Part shown: positions 8,528 through 17,225 of the stretch, piece after piece
How the letters are laid out: the number at the start of each line of letters is the position of its first letter
Position numbering within the stretch: position 1 is the stretch's first letter
NCBI RefSeq assembly: GCF_017743865.1
Contig: NZ_JAGHRJ010000009.1
Location: forward strand, 87,032 to 151,031
Length of the DNA stretch: 64,000 bases
Origin: Labrenzia sp. R4_2
Lineage (GTDB): Bacteria > Pseudomonadota > Alphaproteobacteria > Rhizobiales > Stappiaceae
Direction: 5' to 3'
Translations under genes and position numbers: made by a program
Notes under the pieces: model-generated
What the model was told of the DNA's origin: nothing
Seen by the model: the letters and a program-made list of their open reading frames with translations, nothing else
Databases searched by the model: none

Positions 8528-10162
8528 TTACGCGACAGCCGCAGGCAGCCTTTGTGTGCGGAGTGTCAATCGGTCACGGCACACGGTACCGTCGTCATTT
8601 CGCGGCAACGATTGCAATATCAACACTCTGTGAGGGATTTTGGCAAGGTCAACTCCCTCTGCGTCAAGATAGGCAAAAAAGGCACCGGCATCGGGCACAT
8701 GGCCAGGTTCTGGTACGAGGGCCGCGTACATGCGCGCACCGAGGAGCGGGTCTTCGACAATGAAAGCGGCCGCTTCCCGTATCCCGGGATAAGACGAATA
8801 GATCACATCAATCGTCTCCAGGTTTCCGGTGCCCAAGGCATAAAGACCAGGCATGCCAAAACCATTCAACCCTTCATCGGTGACAGAGACCTTGATATTT
8901 GTATTCAAATATCCGTTGCCTTCCCACCGCAGGCGGCGCTGATTGCCGTTTAGGGTCCGCCACCCGATATCGGGCACCATTGGACCGCGCACCAGCAAGG
9001 TCGGCATTTGGTCTTCATATGTCTCCGAGACGGCGATTTCGACTAGGGCTGGCCCGCTTTCACACCCCTCTGGCCCCTGATGCTTTCCCAGGGGTATGGG
9101 CCTTGATTTCGCACTCGGGCCCCGCGCATGGGCCGTCAGGGCAAATTCGTCTGCGATATTGAGATCAACCATTCGCCTGCGCGGTACGAACGTTGTTGGC
9201 TGCGGCGAGGAGATGTTCCAGGCAGCCAGGAGGGTCGTGTTCACATCGCCAAGCTTACGGTCCAGTGTCTGCGCAAGTGGCCCCGGTGCGAGAACAACAT
9301 CCGCTTTGACGGCTTTGGCATGGTCGGCAAGATTAGCAAGCGACGTCGGGTGATGAAGATGAAGCGTTCCTGCCGTCATCAGCCAGGGCACAAGCCCGCC
9401 GCCAAGACCGGTCAGCCCACTGAGGGAATAGGGGAGGACAATATTGCCCGCTTCCTTGATATGCGCTTCGTTGATCACCAAAGTGCCGCAGGAGGTCCAG
9501 TGATTGTGGCACCGGCTGACCGGCATGTTTTCTTCGCCGCTCCGGCTCCAGCAGATGGTCGCCGCATGATCCGCGGGATCCGGGCGCGGTTCACTCCGCT
9601 CGAACTGCAACTCATCTCCCATTTCGGCAAGCATTGGCCCAAGTTCAATCAACCCGTCTGGGATGTCCTTTCCAAGACCGAAAACAAAGCGCAGCGAAAA
9701 CAGTTCAGCAGCAACATCCCGCGCGGCTGTACCAACATCGCGCGTTTCAATCCTGTCTGCCGCAATCAGGCCCTTTGCACCGATCGAATTAAGCGCATCA
9801 AGAACGTTTTTTTGCCGCCAATGCAGGGGAAGCGGGGAAACGATCAAATCGGCACGTAAGGCGGCCAATATTGCAATGACGGTGTCTACGGTGTTGGGCG
9901 ATTGGACACCAACCACATGATCTTGCGTGAGCCCGACTGCGCCATAAAACGCGGCAAGCTTGTCGATCTCGCGATCCGCTTCAGCGTAGGTCAGTCGGCG
10001 TGGTGCGCCGCCTGTCCAGGTTGCGCGATCCGGCGCATCGACAATGGCGACTCGGTCGGGGTGGGTTTCGGCGGTTTGGCGGAAAATTTCATCAAGCGGC
10101 AAATCGGACCAGGCTCCGCTTTCATGATGTTCCTGCACCAGGCTTTCAGGCGTTACTTTCAT
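8528..10162 (-). CDS. ANL-superfamily (acyl-CoA synthetase-like) protein with lost catalytic motifs
   Basis: A 544-residue protein with the overall AMP-binding-enzyme layout (N-terminal DEIFRQTAETHPDRVAIVD, RLTYAEADREIDKLA, VVGVQSPNTVDTVIAILAALRA). Key motifs are ruined. The phosphate loop, normally TSGTxGxPKG, reads WSRSGEENMPVSRCHNHW. The NxFGSxEG-type loop is NISSPQPTTF, and no TGDL/GRxKD pattern remains. It therefore probably does not adenylate. ATG 10162 (MKVTPESLV) is preferred over the longer frame because it avoids overlap with the upstream gene, leaving 23 bases. It appears co-transcribed between the YejA-like binding protein and the degenerate receiver protein. Confidence 0.7.
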   Translation of the reverse strand: MKVTPESLVQEHHESGAWSDLPLDEIFRQTAETHPDRVAIVDAPDRATWTGGAPRRLTYAEADREIDKLAAFYGAVGLTQDHVVGVQSPNTVDTVIAILAALRADLIVSPLPLHWRQKNVLDALNSIGAKGLIAADRIETRDVGTAARDVAAELFSLRFVFGLGKDIPDGLIELGPMLAEMGDELQFERSEPRPDPADHAATICWSRSGEENMPVSRCHNHWTSCGTLVINEAHIKEAGNIVLPYSLSGLTGLGGGLVPWLMTAGTLHLHHPTSLANLADHAKAVKADVVLAPGPLAQTLDRKLGDVNTTLLAAWNISSPQPTTFVPRRRMVDLNIADEFALTAHARGPSAKSRPIPLGKHQGPEGCESGPALVEIAVSETYEDQMPTLLVRGPMVPDIGWRTLNGNQRRLRWEGNGYLNTNIKVSVTDEGLNGFGMPGLYALGTGNLETIDVIYSSYPGIREAAAFIVEDPLLGARMYAALVPEPGHVPDAGAFFAYLDAEGVDLAKIPHRVLILQSLPRNDDGTVCRDRLTLRTQRLPAAVA

Positions 10163-10185
10163 TTTCAAGTCGTCCGTAGGTCCGA

Positions 10186-12072
10186 TCAGTTGAGTGAGGT
10201 TGACCACCACGTGTCCAGTTCATCCCCATAAAGAGAATGGTGGCTTGGCGGCGAAACGCGTTTCCAGTGTGCGGCCCAATAATCGGGCAAGTGATAAAGC
10301 GGTACCGAGTAGGCGCCTGAGATCAAAACCCGGTCAAAGGCGCGCACCGCATCGACAAAGTGTTCCCTGGACCGGGCACCGACGATTTCGTCGATCAAGG
10401 CGTCAATCGCCGGTTCGCTGGCCCCGACGAAGTTGAAGGATCCCTCAGTTTCAGCAGCTTGTGATGACCAGCGCCCGTATTGTTCCGCGCCCGGAGACAG
10501 CGAAGACGTCCAGGTGTTGAACACCATGTCGAAATCGCGCCGTGTGCGCCTGTCTTCGAACTGGGACGGATCTACACTGCGAACCGTTGCCTCTATTCCA
10601 AGCAATTCCAGGGTCCGTATATAGGCAAGGGCCAGTTTTTCCTCGTCTTCGTTTTTGGACAGGATTTCGAAACTGAGCGGTTCGCCTGTTTCCTGATGGA
10701 TCAACTTGCGGTCTTGAAGCGCGTATCCGGCTTTCTTGAATTCATTCAGGGCCGCACGGAGAACTTTCCGGTCCCTGCCGGAGCCATCCGCATCTGCCGG
10801 CCGCCACGTGCCCTCCAGAACGTCCGGGTCAACAGCATCGGGGAAGGGGGCAAGCAACGCGCGTTCTCGTTCGCTCGCAGGCCGGCCGATCGATGACAGT
10901 TCGGAATTGTCCCAATAACCAGCTGTCCGCCTGTAGAGCCCATAGTAGAGATTGTCGTTCACCCACTTGAAGTCGAACAGCATCCTGAGTGCTTTTCGGG
11001 TCATCCGGTCGGAAAATTGGTCTCGGCGGGTGTTGAACGCCATGCCTTGCGTGGGCGCTGGAACACCACGCGGGATCTCCAGCTTTATGACATCGCCATC
11101 CTTGGCGGCAGGAAAGTCAAAGCCACTGGCCCAGCGAACGGGATCGCCGAATTTCAGAAAATCGATGAGGCCTTTTTTGAATGATTCCTGGAGCGTGGTC
11201 TCATCGCGGTAGTATTCGACACGGATCTCATCGAAATTGTCGAAACCCCTTTTGACGGGTAGGTCGTTCGCCCAGTAGTCCGGATTTTTCTCGTAAACCA
11301 CCAGCCGGCCTGGTTCGATGGTCTTAAATGTGTAGGGGCCGGAGGCAACAAGCGGTGTAAGGGTCGAGCGGTCGAACGTTTCGGCATCTGTGTGTTTTTT
11401 GGAAAAGATCGGGGCAAGGGCAACCAGCAGGGGCAGTTCCCGGTTGTCGCCATTTTCAAAAACCAGTTTCAGGCGGTTGGGCGCAGTGACAGTCTTTTCC
11501 TTAATCTGCGCATACCAGTTACGGAATGGCGGACGTCCCTTTTCCTCTATGATTTCTAATGAAAAGATCACGTCTTCAACTGTAACCGGCGAGCCATCTG
11601 AGAATTTGGCGTCCGGATTGAGCTCAAACTCGATCCATTCGCGGCTATCTGGCATTCGAACGCGCTGTGCGAGCAGCCCGTAAAGGGAAAACGGCTCTGC
11701 ATAAGACCGAACCAGCAGGCTTTCAAAGATGTTGTTGCCGAACTGACGTTCCCGCATACCCCGGGCAGACGTCCAGCCGCCTTGAACGATGAAAGAATTC
11801 AGGCTGTTGAAAGTCCCTTGAACACCCAACGTGATGGAACCGCCTTTAGGTGCATTAGGATTTGCGTATGGAAAAGGCGTATCAGGTGGCAGAGCCGGTT
11901 CGCCATGCATCGCAATGCCATGAGACCATTTGACCGAGTCGTCGGCCGAATATGCAGCGGGAGCAAAAAGTGTCCAAAGCACAGTGGCCATGCCGAGAGA
12001 AACGGCAAACAGCAACGTCTGTGCGGTTTTCGCACAGCTGCTTTTTTCTGAATGTCGCGGCCAGTTGAACAT
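10186..12072 (-). CDS. Family 5 extracellular solute-binding protein (YejA-like)
   Basis: Periplasmic binding protein of a peptide/opine-type ABC transporter, about 628 residues. It has a signal peptide (TLLFAVSLGMATVLWTLFAPAAYSA|DD) and the SBP_bac_5 landmarks SHGIAMHGEPALPP, YANPNAPKGGSITLG, LRSYAEPFSLYGLLA-like and FSDGSPVTVEDVIFS. The long form with an HGxA start is characteristic of YejA. The start is uncertain: ATG 12072 or ATG 12102 in the same frame, neither with a clear Shine-Dalgarno. No permease or ATPase genes lie nearby, so it is an orphan binding protein, apparently leading an operon with two degenerate-enzyme genes. Confidence 0.85.
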   Translation of the reverse strand: MFNWPRHSEKSSCAKTAQTLLFAVSLGMATVLWTLFAPAAYSADDSVKWSHGIAMHGEPALPPDTPFPYANPNAPKGGSITLGVQGTFNSLNSFIVQGGWTSARGMRERQFGNNIFESLLVRSYAEPFSLYGLLAQRVRMPDSREWIEFELNPDAKFSDGSPVTVEDVIFSLEIIEEKGRPPFRNWYAQIKEKTVTAPNRLKLVFENGDNRELPLLVALAPIFSKKHTDAETFDRSTLTPLVASGPYTFKTIEPGRLVVYEKNPDYWANDLPVKRGFDNFDEIRVEYYRDETTLQESFKKGLIDFLKFGDPVRWASGFDFPAAKDGDVIKLEIPRGVPAPTQGMAFNTRRDQFSDRMTRKALRMLFDFKWVNDNLYYGLYRRTAGYWDNSELSSIGRPASERERALLAPFPDAVDPDVLEGTWRPADADGSGRDRKVLRAALNEFKKAGYALQDRKLIHQETGEPLSFEILSKNEDEEKLALAYIRTLELLGIEATVRSVDPSQFEDRRTRRDFDMVFNTWTSSLSPGAEQYGRWSSQAAETEGSFNFVGASEPAIDALIDEIVGARSREHFVDAVRAFDRVLISGAYSVPLYHLPDYWAAHWKRVSPPSHHSLYGDELDTWWSTSLN

Positions 12073-12337
12073 GACAAATACGGAAAACCGGTTGATTCTC
12101 ATTTCAAAAGCGTACCACAAGGAAATAAAGGCAGCGCGTCGAACAAGCAGGAAACTGTTGGATATTCAGAATTGTTTCGCAGATCGGAAAGTGCGTTGCA
12201 TATCGGTCACCCTCTTGCCCAAATTGGATGTCTTACCATGGAAAACCGACATGAAAGCGCGGCCGGGTCTTGCGGTTGTATGCGGAATGTCACAGAACAG
12301 CGCAAAGATTTGCACATCCACGATTGAGGACGTTTCG

Positions 12338-12955
12338 ATGAAGAGTGTTTTGAAAAGAGGATTGATCGCTGGCGCCGCCGCCGCGCTCGTGACCCTGTCT
12401 TCTTTCGCAAGTGCTCCCGCAATTGCCCAGGAAGAAGAGAGCCCTTGGACAAAGGCGTGTAACAAGAACGAGCAGACCAATAACAAGGAAGTCTGCTTCA
12501 TTTCTATTGAGTTGCGGACGAATACCGGTCAGTTCCTGAGCAACGTCGCCATTCAGGAAGTTGAAGGCGAAGCTCGGAAGAAGCTCCTGGTGGCTGTGCC
12601 GACCGGGGTTTTGATTCAGCCAGGCGTTCGCATCCAGATCGATGACAGCAAGCCGGTTCAGGGCAAGTACAGCATCTGTGCGCCGAATGCGTGTTACGCC
12701 GAGTTGGCAATCGACAACAACTTCGTCAACGCGATGAAGCAGGGCGGTGGCATGCGGGTTATCCCGTTCAACCAGCAGGGCAAGGAAATCGCTTTTGACG
12801 TCACGCTGATTGGCTTCACCAAGGTCTATGACGGCGCGCCGATGGACATTGCTGAGCTGCAAAAGCGTCAGGAAGAACTGCAGAACGAGTTGCAGAAACG
12901 GGCTGATGAGGCACGTCAGAAGCTGATCGACGCACAAAACGCAGCCAACCAGTAA
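12338..12955 (+). CDS. Invasion-associated locus B (IalB) family protein
   Basis: A 205-residue exported protein of the IalB family, named from Bartonella and widespread in Alphaproteobacteria; molecular role unknown. It has a clear signal peptide (LIAGAAAALVTLSSFASAPAIAQ|EEE). The beta-rich domain carries the paired Cys segments WTKACNK, NNKEVCFIS, YSICAPNACYAEL. A charged C-terminal coiled-coil-like helix follows (ELQKRQEELQNELQKRADEARQ). ATG 12338 is preceded by TGAGGA at 12325-12330; the longer open frame upstream to 11930 is antisense to the previous gene and was discarded. A terminator follows. Confidence 0.9.
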   Translation: MKSVLKRGLIAGAAAALVTLSSFASAPAIAQEEESPWTKACNKNEQTNNKEVCFISIELRTNTGQFLSNVAIQEVEGEARKKLLVAVPTGVLIQPGVRIQIDDSKPVQGKYSICAPNACYAELAIDNNFVNAMKQGGGMRVIPFNQQGKEIAFDVTLIGFTKVYDGAPMDIAELQKRQEELQNELQKRADEARQKLIDAQNAANQ

Positions 12956-12983
12956 GATCTCTTCTTAGTGATAATATCCGATC

Positions 12984-13014
12984 AGGCCGGAGCAAAAATG
13001 CTCCGGCCTTTTTG
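12984..13014 (+). terminator. Intrinsic terminator of the ialB-family gene
   Basis: Arms AGGCCGGAGC (12984-12993) and GCTCCGGCCT (13000-13009), six-base loop, then TTTTTG. It starts 28 bases after the stop. Confidence 0.9.
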
Positions 13015-13043
13015 TTTGTGTCGAAAAAACAGGGGTGCGGCCA

Positions 13044-13074
13044 ACAAAAAAGCCGGACCTAATAACCCGGCTTT
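13044..13074 (-). terminator. Intrinsic terminator of hspQ
   Basis: Arms AAAGCCGG (13049-13056) and CCGGCTTT (13067-13074). Read on the minus strand the stem is followed by a T run (complement of ACAAAAAA at 13044-13051). It lies about 32 bases past the hspQ stop and converges with the ialB terminator. Confidence 0.85.
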
Positions 13075-13105
13075 CAATCTTCGGAGCTGCTAGTCATGAA
13101 GATCT

Positions 13106-13429
13106 TCAGTGCATCTCCACAGACCGCGGCAGATAAGACCCATCTGACTGTTCTTCGAAGATCTCAGCAACCTGCGGATGGCGCACCGGCTCACCTGTCA
13201 TGTCGGGAACAAGGTTTTGTTCGCTGACATAAGCGACGTACTCGGTTTCATCGTTTTCGGCGAGCAGATGATAAAACGGCTGGTCGCGTTTCGGACGAAC
13301 GTCTTCTGGAATGGCATCCCACCATTCTTCGGTGTTGCTGAAGGTCGGGTCGACATCAAAGATTACCCCGCGAAAGGGGTACACCCGGTGCCGAACCACC
13401 TGACCTATTTTGAATTTCGCCGTACGCAT
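13106..13429 (-). CDS. hspQ: Heat-shock protein HspQ (YccV/hemimethylated-DNA-binding-like)
   Basis: A 107-residue small cytoplasmic protein. The whole length matches the HspQ/YccV fold: KFKIGQVVRHRVYPFRGVIFDVDP, the central NTEEWWDAIP, and QPFYHLLAENDETEYVAYVSEQNLVPD. In E. coli HspQ binds DnaA variants, modulates stability of hemimethylated DNA and stimulates Lon; here this is by family only. Just upstream (13450-13492) is a 12-bp perfect inverted repeat that may be its operator or leader hairpin. A terminator follows. The next upstream gene on the strand is the HpcH-type lyase. Confidence 0.92.
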   Translation of the reverse strand: MRTAKFKIGQVVRHRVYPFRGVIFDVDPTFSNTEEWWDAIPEDVRPKRDQPFYHLLAENDETEYVAYVSEQNLVPDMTGEPVRHPQVAEIFEEQSDGSYLPRSVEMH

Positions 13430-13449
13430 GATTACTCAATCGCCAACTG

Positions 13450-13492
13450 CTTGCATGTGCAGGAAGTAGCTTTCCTATTGTGCACATGCAAG
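13450..13492. promoter_or_regulatory. 12-bp perfect inverted repeat upstream of hspQ
   Basis: Arms CTTGCATGTGCA (13450-13461) and TGCACATGCAAG (13481-13492) are perfect complements separated by 19 bases, ending 20 bases before the hspQ ATG. Each arm is itself a TGCA-N2-TGCA quasi-dyad. The spacer contains a smaller GGAA/TTCC dyad. Either an operator pair or a long hairpin in the hspQ leader; there is no U-run, so a simple terminator is unlikely. Confidence 0.65.
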
Positions 13493-13533
13493 GGGTCTAA
13501 GTGTCAATATTACCTCGGCAAACTTGCCGAAAT

Positions 13534-14577
13534 CTAAAGACCGTACACTTCTGCAAGGTCTGCATCCTTGGACGCGACAACTTTAGCCAGGTCAACAATC
13601 ACCTTGGCCTGCTTCCAGGTCGCGTCATCTTGCATCTTTCCATCGATCATGACCGCGCCCGTTCCGTCAGGCATGGCCTCAAGGATCTTTTTAGCAAAGG
13701 CAACTTCGCCGGGATCTGGCGAAAAGACCCGCTTGGCAATATCGATTTGTGTCGGATGCAATGACCAGGCGCCCAGGCAGCCCATCAGGAACGCATTGCG
13801 GAATTGGCTCTCGCACGCATCTGTGTCGGAAAAGTCACCAAAGGGCCCATAGAACGGCTTCAATCCATACGATAGGCAAGCATCCACCATCTTTGCCACC
13901 GTGTAATGCCAAAGATCTTGCTGGTATGCCGTTCGTGCCGCACCTTCGGTTGGGTCTGCAAGAACTGCGTAATCTGGATGTCCGCCGCCAACCCGGGTGG
14001 TTTTCATGCCACGCGAGGCTGCAAGATCAGCCGGACCCAGGCTCATGCCGTGCATCCGCGGACTTGCAGCGGCAATCGCCTCAACATTCTTCACCCCTTC
14101 GGCGGTTTCAAGGATCGCGTGAATGAGGATCGGTTTTTGAATGCCCGCCTTCGCTTCAAGCTGCGCAAGAAGCTGGTCGAGATAGTGAATGTCCCAAGGA
14201 CCCTCGACTTTCGGCAGCATGATGACATCGAGTTTCTCACCAACTGCCGGAACGATTTCCATCAGATCATCCAAAAACCAGGGGCTGTTCAGGCAGTTTA
14301 CCCTTGTCCAAAGCCCCGTTTGGCCGAAGTCGTTGTCTTGGGCCATCTGGATGAAGCCACGGCGTGCGTCCGTTTTGGCATCGGCGGGAATTGCGTCCTC
14401 GAGATTGCCGAGGACCACGTCTACCTTGGCAATGAGATCCGGCACCTTGGCGCGCATTTTCTCAATATGCGGCGGAACGAAATGGATCATCCGCTCAAGG
14501 GTCACGGGCAGTTCACGGAAGGGATCCGGCGCTCCGATCGCAAGGGGTTTGTAAAATGCGCTCGGGGTTTTGGTCAA
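13534..14577 (-). CDS. HpcH/HpaI aldolase / citrate-lyase-beta family CoA-ester lyase
   Basis: A 347-residue TIM-barrel enzyme of the CitE/malyl-CoA lyase superfamily, which cleaves or forms C-C bonds in CoA thioesters such as malyl-CoA. Signatures are DVVLGNLEDAIPADAKTDAR near residue 55, WTRVNCLNSPWFLDD, DVIMLPKVEG, LETAEGVKNVEAIAAASPRMHGMSLGPADLAAS and a late SLHPTQIDIAKRVFSPD. The start is a TTG at 14577: GGAGGA (14585-14590) sits seven bases upstream, whereas the longer ATG frame to 14709 runs into the neighbour. A 12-bp palindrome CCACAATTGTGG (14589-14600) overlaps the Shine-Dalgarno. The exact substrate cannot be assigned. Confidence 0.8.
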   Translation of the reverse strand: MTKTPSAFYKPLAIGAPDPFRELPVTLERMIHFVPPHIEKMRAKVPDLIAKVDVVLGNLEDAIPADAKTDARRGFIQMAQDNDFGQTGLWTRVNCLNSPWFLDDLMEIVPAVGEKLDVIMLPKVEGPWDIHYLDQLLAQLEAKAGIQKPILIHAILETAEGVKNVEAIAAASPRMHGMSLGPADLAASRGMKTTRVGGGHPDYAVLADPTEGAARTAYQQDLWHYTVAKMVDACLSYGLKPFYGPFGDFSDTDACESQFRNAFLMGCLGAWSLHPTQIDIAKRVFSPDPGEVAFAKKILEAMPDGTGAVMIDGKMQDDATWKQAKVIVDLAKVVASKDADLAEVYGL

Positions 14578-14663
14578 AATGCTGTCCTCCACAATTGTGG
14601 CCCTAGCATATCCTCCAAATGTTGCACTGCAACTGCTCCGAAAGGCGGACAGGCGCGGCCTGC

Positions 14664-15560
14664 TTACGCAGCGTCCTTCGCCGGAGCGGCGCTTCCAGCT
14701 GCAGCCCATTTCTTATGGATCCACATCCATTGCTCAGGATGCTCACGAATCCATTCTTCAAAAATCTCATGAATACGGACAGTCGCCGCTTCAATGTCCG
14801 CTTGCCGGTCTTCTGTGACGGGCACGGAGATTGCGCGCCCTTCTATGCGGAAGTTCACGCCGTTCTTGCGGATCACCCGTCCAAGGACAATCGGCACACC
14901 ACAGGATCGGGCCAAAGAGGCGGGAATTGGGTTTGCATAAGCCATCTGACCGAAAAACGGGACCTGAATTCCCCGGGTCTCGCGGAGATCGCCCATGATA
15001 GCGACAATCCCGCCAGCTTTCAGAGTCGACAAGATCTTTCGCGCTGTCTGGTGACCTTTTGACAACAAGCCACCCTTGTAAAGATCCTTCCGCAACGAAC
15101 GGAGCGCCTTGTCGGCCTCCGGGTTTTTCAAAGCCTGATAGACCCCGGTAATCTCAAGGCCGCCCATCACCGCGGGCTGAACGCACATTTCCCAATTGCC
15201 ACTGTGAAACGACACAAACAGTGCGGCCTGTTCCCCGCGGAGAACCGCCTGCGTGATCTCGTCGGCATCGGCCTCGAACCGATGATCTTGATGCAGGAGC
15301 CGGTCGATATGGAAGGTCTCGGCAGCAACACGTCCGAGATTATCCCACATCCCCAGGACGATTTTTTCCCGCTCCTTTAGTGGCATGTCCGGATAAGCGT
15401 TTTTCAGATGCGTCAGCGCTCGTTTGTGGCGCGCATTCAAAGGAGCAATCCAGCGCCAGCAACGTCCCATCAACCAGGACGCAAAATCCACCGGGAACAA
15501 CCGGAAAAGGCCAATCGCTGCGGAAAGCAGAAGGCTTTCAAGGTGGTTTCGAAACGTCAT
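14664..15560 (-). CDS. Lipid A biosynthesis acyltransferase (LpxL/LpxM family)
   Basis: Adds a secondary acyl chain to lipid A at the inner-membrane face. The 298-residue protein has an N-terminal hydrophobic anchor (LLLSAAIGLFRLFPVDFASWLMG) and the catalytic HX4E motif FHSGNWE near residue 130. The ILSTLKAGGIVAIMGDLRETRGIQVPFFG segment and the family-typical ending EQWMWIHKKW are also present. ATG 15560 (MTFRNHLESLL) is preferred to 15602 because homologues start at the membrane anchor. It is divergent from the AEC transporter and lies 86 bases upstream of the HpcH-type gene on the same strand. Which chain is added is unknown. Confidence 0.9.
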   Translation of the reverse strand: MTFRNHLESLLLSAAIGLFRLFPVDFASWLMGRCWRWIAPLNARHKRALTHLKNAYPDMPLKEREKIVLGMWDNLGRVAAETFHIDRLLHQDHRFEADADEITQAVLRGEQAALFVSFHSGNWEMCVQPAVMGGLEITGVYQALKNPEADKALRSLRKDLYKGGLLSKGHQTARKILSTLKAGGIVAIMGDLRETRGIQVPFFGQMAYANPIPASLARSCGVPIVLGRVIRKNGVNFRIEGRAISVPVTEDRQADIEAATVRIHEIFEEWIREHPEQWMWIHKKWAAAGSAAPAKDAA

Positions 15561-15819
15561 AGAAGTTGAGCTGGTCACTGATGGTGGACAGTCCTGGTCC
15601 ACACGGTCTGAATTGGTCTCACCGTTCCGCCAAAAGCACGCGGGACAAGCGGCATACGGAACGTTATGGCCTTGCGGTTCACCTCAAGACCTGTTTGGAA
15701 TGCGATCCGGCGCGCCGTCTTGCATGTTGGGGTCCTTATCGAAGGCAGCACGATTATGCAAGCGCTCAGCCGCGTATCACCGCAACCGGCCTGCCAAACG
15801 CAAGTATTTTGAACTCATT

Positions 15820-16797
15820 ATGCAGAACGTCATCTCGCTTTCTCTACCGTTTTTCGGGCTGATTTTCCTGGGCTACGCGGCCGGCAAAATCAAACAGATC
15901 CCCGAAGCCGGTTTGAGCTGGATGAATTTCTTTGTCGTCTATCTGGCTCTGCCGGCATTGTTTTTCCGGCTGTTGTCCGGAACCCCATTTGAGGAACTGG
16001 CAAATTTCGCGTTCATCGCGGCGACGACATTCACCACTTACATCGTGTTCGCAGTGGCCTTCTGTATCGGGGTGGTCGCCACACGGGGCAGCATCGCCGA
16101 ATCGACGATTCTGGGCATTGCAGGCGCGTATTCCAACGTCGGCTATATGGGGCCGGGTCTAACGCTCGCGGTCCTTGGAGAAGAGGCGACAGTGCCGACG
16201 GCTCTCATCCTTTCGTTCGATAATGCCCTGATGTTCATTCTGGCGCCAATGATGATGGCGGTTGCTGGCGCCGAAGATCAAAGCATCGCAGATACTGTCA
16301 AAAGCATTCTTTGGCGGATCTTCAGCCATCCTTTTATTCTGGCGACCATCGCAGGAGTGTTGGCCGCTGCCTTTGAGTTGCAGCAGCCTCAGGCGTTTTC
16401 GACACTCCTAACCTACCTGAGCAACGCCGCAGCGCCGTGTGCGCTTTTTGCCATGGGAGTCAGCATAGCCATCCGCCCAATTGGCCGGATCCCGATCGAA
16501 CTACCGATCGTACTGGCTGTGAAACTGATCGTGCATCCATTGCTGATCTTCATGTTGTTGATGTGGCTTGGCAATATCGACCCGGTCTGGATCGCGACGG
16601 CAGTCCTGATGGCATGTTTGCCACCGGCGACAAACGTGTTCGTCATCGCTCAGCACTACGGGACTTATGTCCAACGGGCCTCGAGCTTCGTCCTGATTGG
16701 GACGCTTGTATCAATTGTCACTGTGACCACCTTCATTTGGGCTATCACCACAGGCGCACTCCCGACCGGGTTCGCGGAAGTCATGCGGGGAGGGTGA
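15820..16797 (+). CDS. AEC family transporter (auxin-efflux-carrier type)
   Basis: A 325-residue inner-membrane protein with about ten transmembrane segments, opening MQNVISLSLPFFGLIFLGYAAGKI. It has the two five-helix halves of the AEC/BART fold (first half to GIAGAYSNVGYMGPGL, second half with MACLPPATNVFVIAQHYG). Bacterial members are often efflux carriers for small organic acids such as malonate; the substrate here is unknown. The long open frame from 15424 overlaps the divergent acyltransferase and was trimmed to ATG 15820. The stop is two bases before the next gene, so the two are probably co-translated. Confidence 0.88.
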   Translation: MQNVISLSLPFFGLIFLGYAAGKIKQIPEAGLSWMNFFVVYLALPALFFRLLSGTPFEELANFAFIAATTFTTYIVFAVAFCIGVVATRGSIAESTILGIAGAYSNVGYMGPGLTLAVLGEEATVPTALILSFDNALMFILAPMMMAVAGAEDQSIADTVKSILWRIFSHPFILATIAGVLAAAFELQQPQAFSTLLTYLSNAAAPCALFAMGVSIAIRPIGRIPIELPIVLAVKLIVHPLLIFMLLMWLGNIDPVWIATAVLMACLPPATNVFVIAQHYGTYVQRASSFVLIGTLVSIVTVTTFIWAITTGALPTGFAEVMRGG

Positions 16798-16798
16798 T

Positions 16799-17203
16799 GT
16801 GTCAGGCAATGCCACACTGTCACTGATTGAACAGGAAACACCTGAGATCCGCGATGGGTTGCTTGAGCTCCGCCGCCTGATCCTCGAGACGGCCGCTGAG
16901 ACTGATGGCATCGGCAAAGTTGTCGAAACGCTCAAATGGGGCCAGCCGAGCTACCTGACGGAAAAACCCAAATCAGGTACGACAATCCGTATCGCGAGTG
17001 ATGGTTCCGAGTTGGGCGACATTGCGCTTTATGTTTCCTGCAACACCAGTCTTGTATCGGAATGGCGCGGTCTCTTCCCAGACCTCATCTTTGGCGGTGA
17101 CCGCAGCCTGCACCTTTCCCTCGCCAAACCCCTGCCTCTGCCGGAGTTGCGGCAGATGATTGGAATGGCCTTGACCTACCACAGCAGAAAGACGTCGCGC
17201 TGA
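16799..17203 (+). CDS. DUF1801 domain protein
   Basis: A 134-residue cytoplasmic protein of the DUF1801/YdhG-like family, function not established. The pattern KVVETLKWGQPSYLTEKPKSGTTIRIA is typical, as is a C-terminal SLHLSLAKPLPLPELRQMIGMALTYH. The start is a GTG at 16799 one base after the AEC stop, with GGGGAGGG at 16787-16794 as ribosome-binding site, implying translational coupling. It is convergent with the UbiH-like gene. Confidence 0.8.
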   Translation: MSGNATLSLIEQETPEIRDGLLELRRLILETAAETDGIGKVVETLKWGQPSYLTEKPKSGTTIRIASDGSELGDIALYVSCNTSLVSEWRGLFPDLIFGGDRSLHLSLAKPLPLPELRQMIGMALTYHSRKTSR

Positions 17204-17225
17204 AGCACCTATACTGAGGCAAGAA

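Noticed and set aside
11930..12337. 136-codon N-terminal extension of the IalB-family gene
   Set aside because: It lies antisense to the YejA-like gene and would bury the signal peptide; the ATG at 12338 has a good ribosome-binding site.
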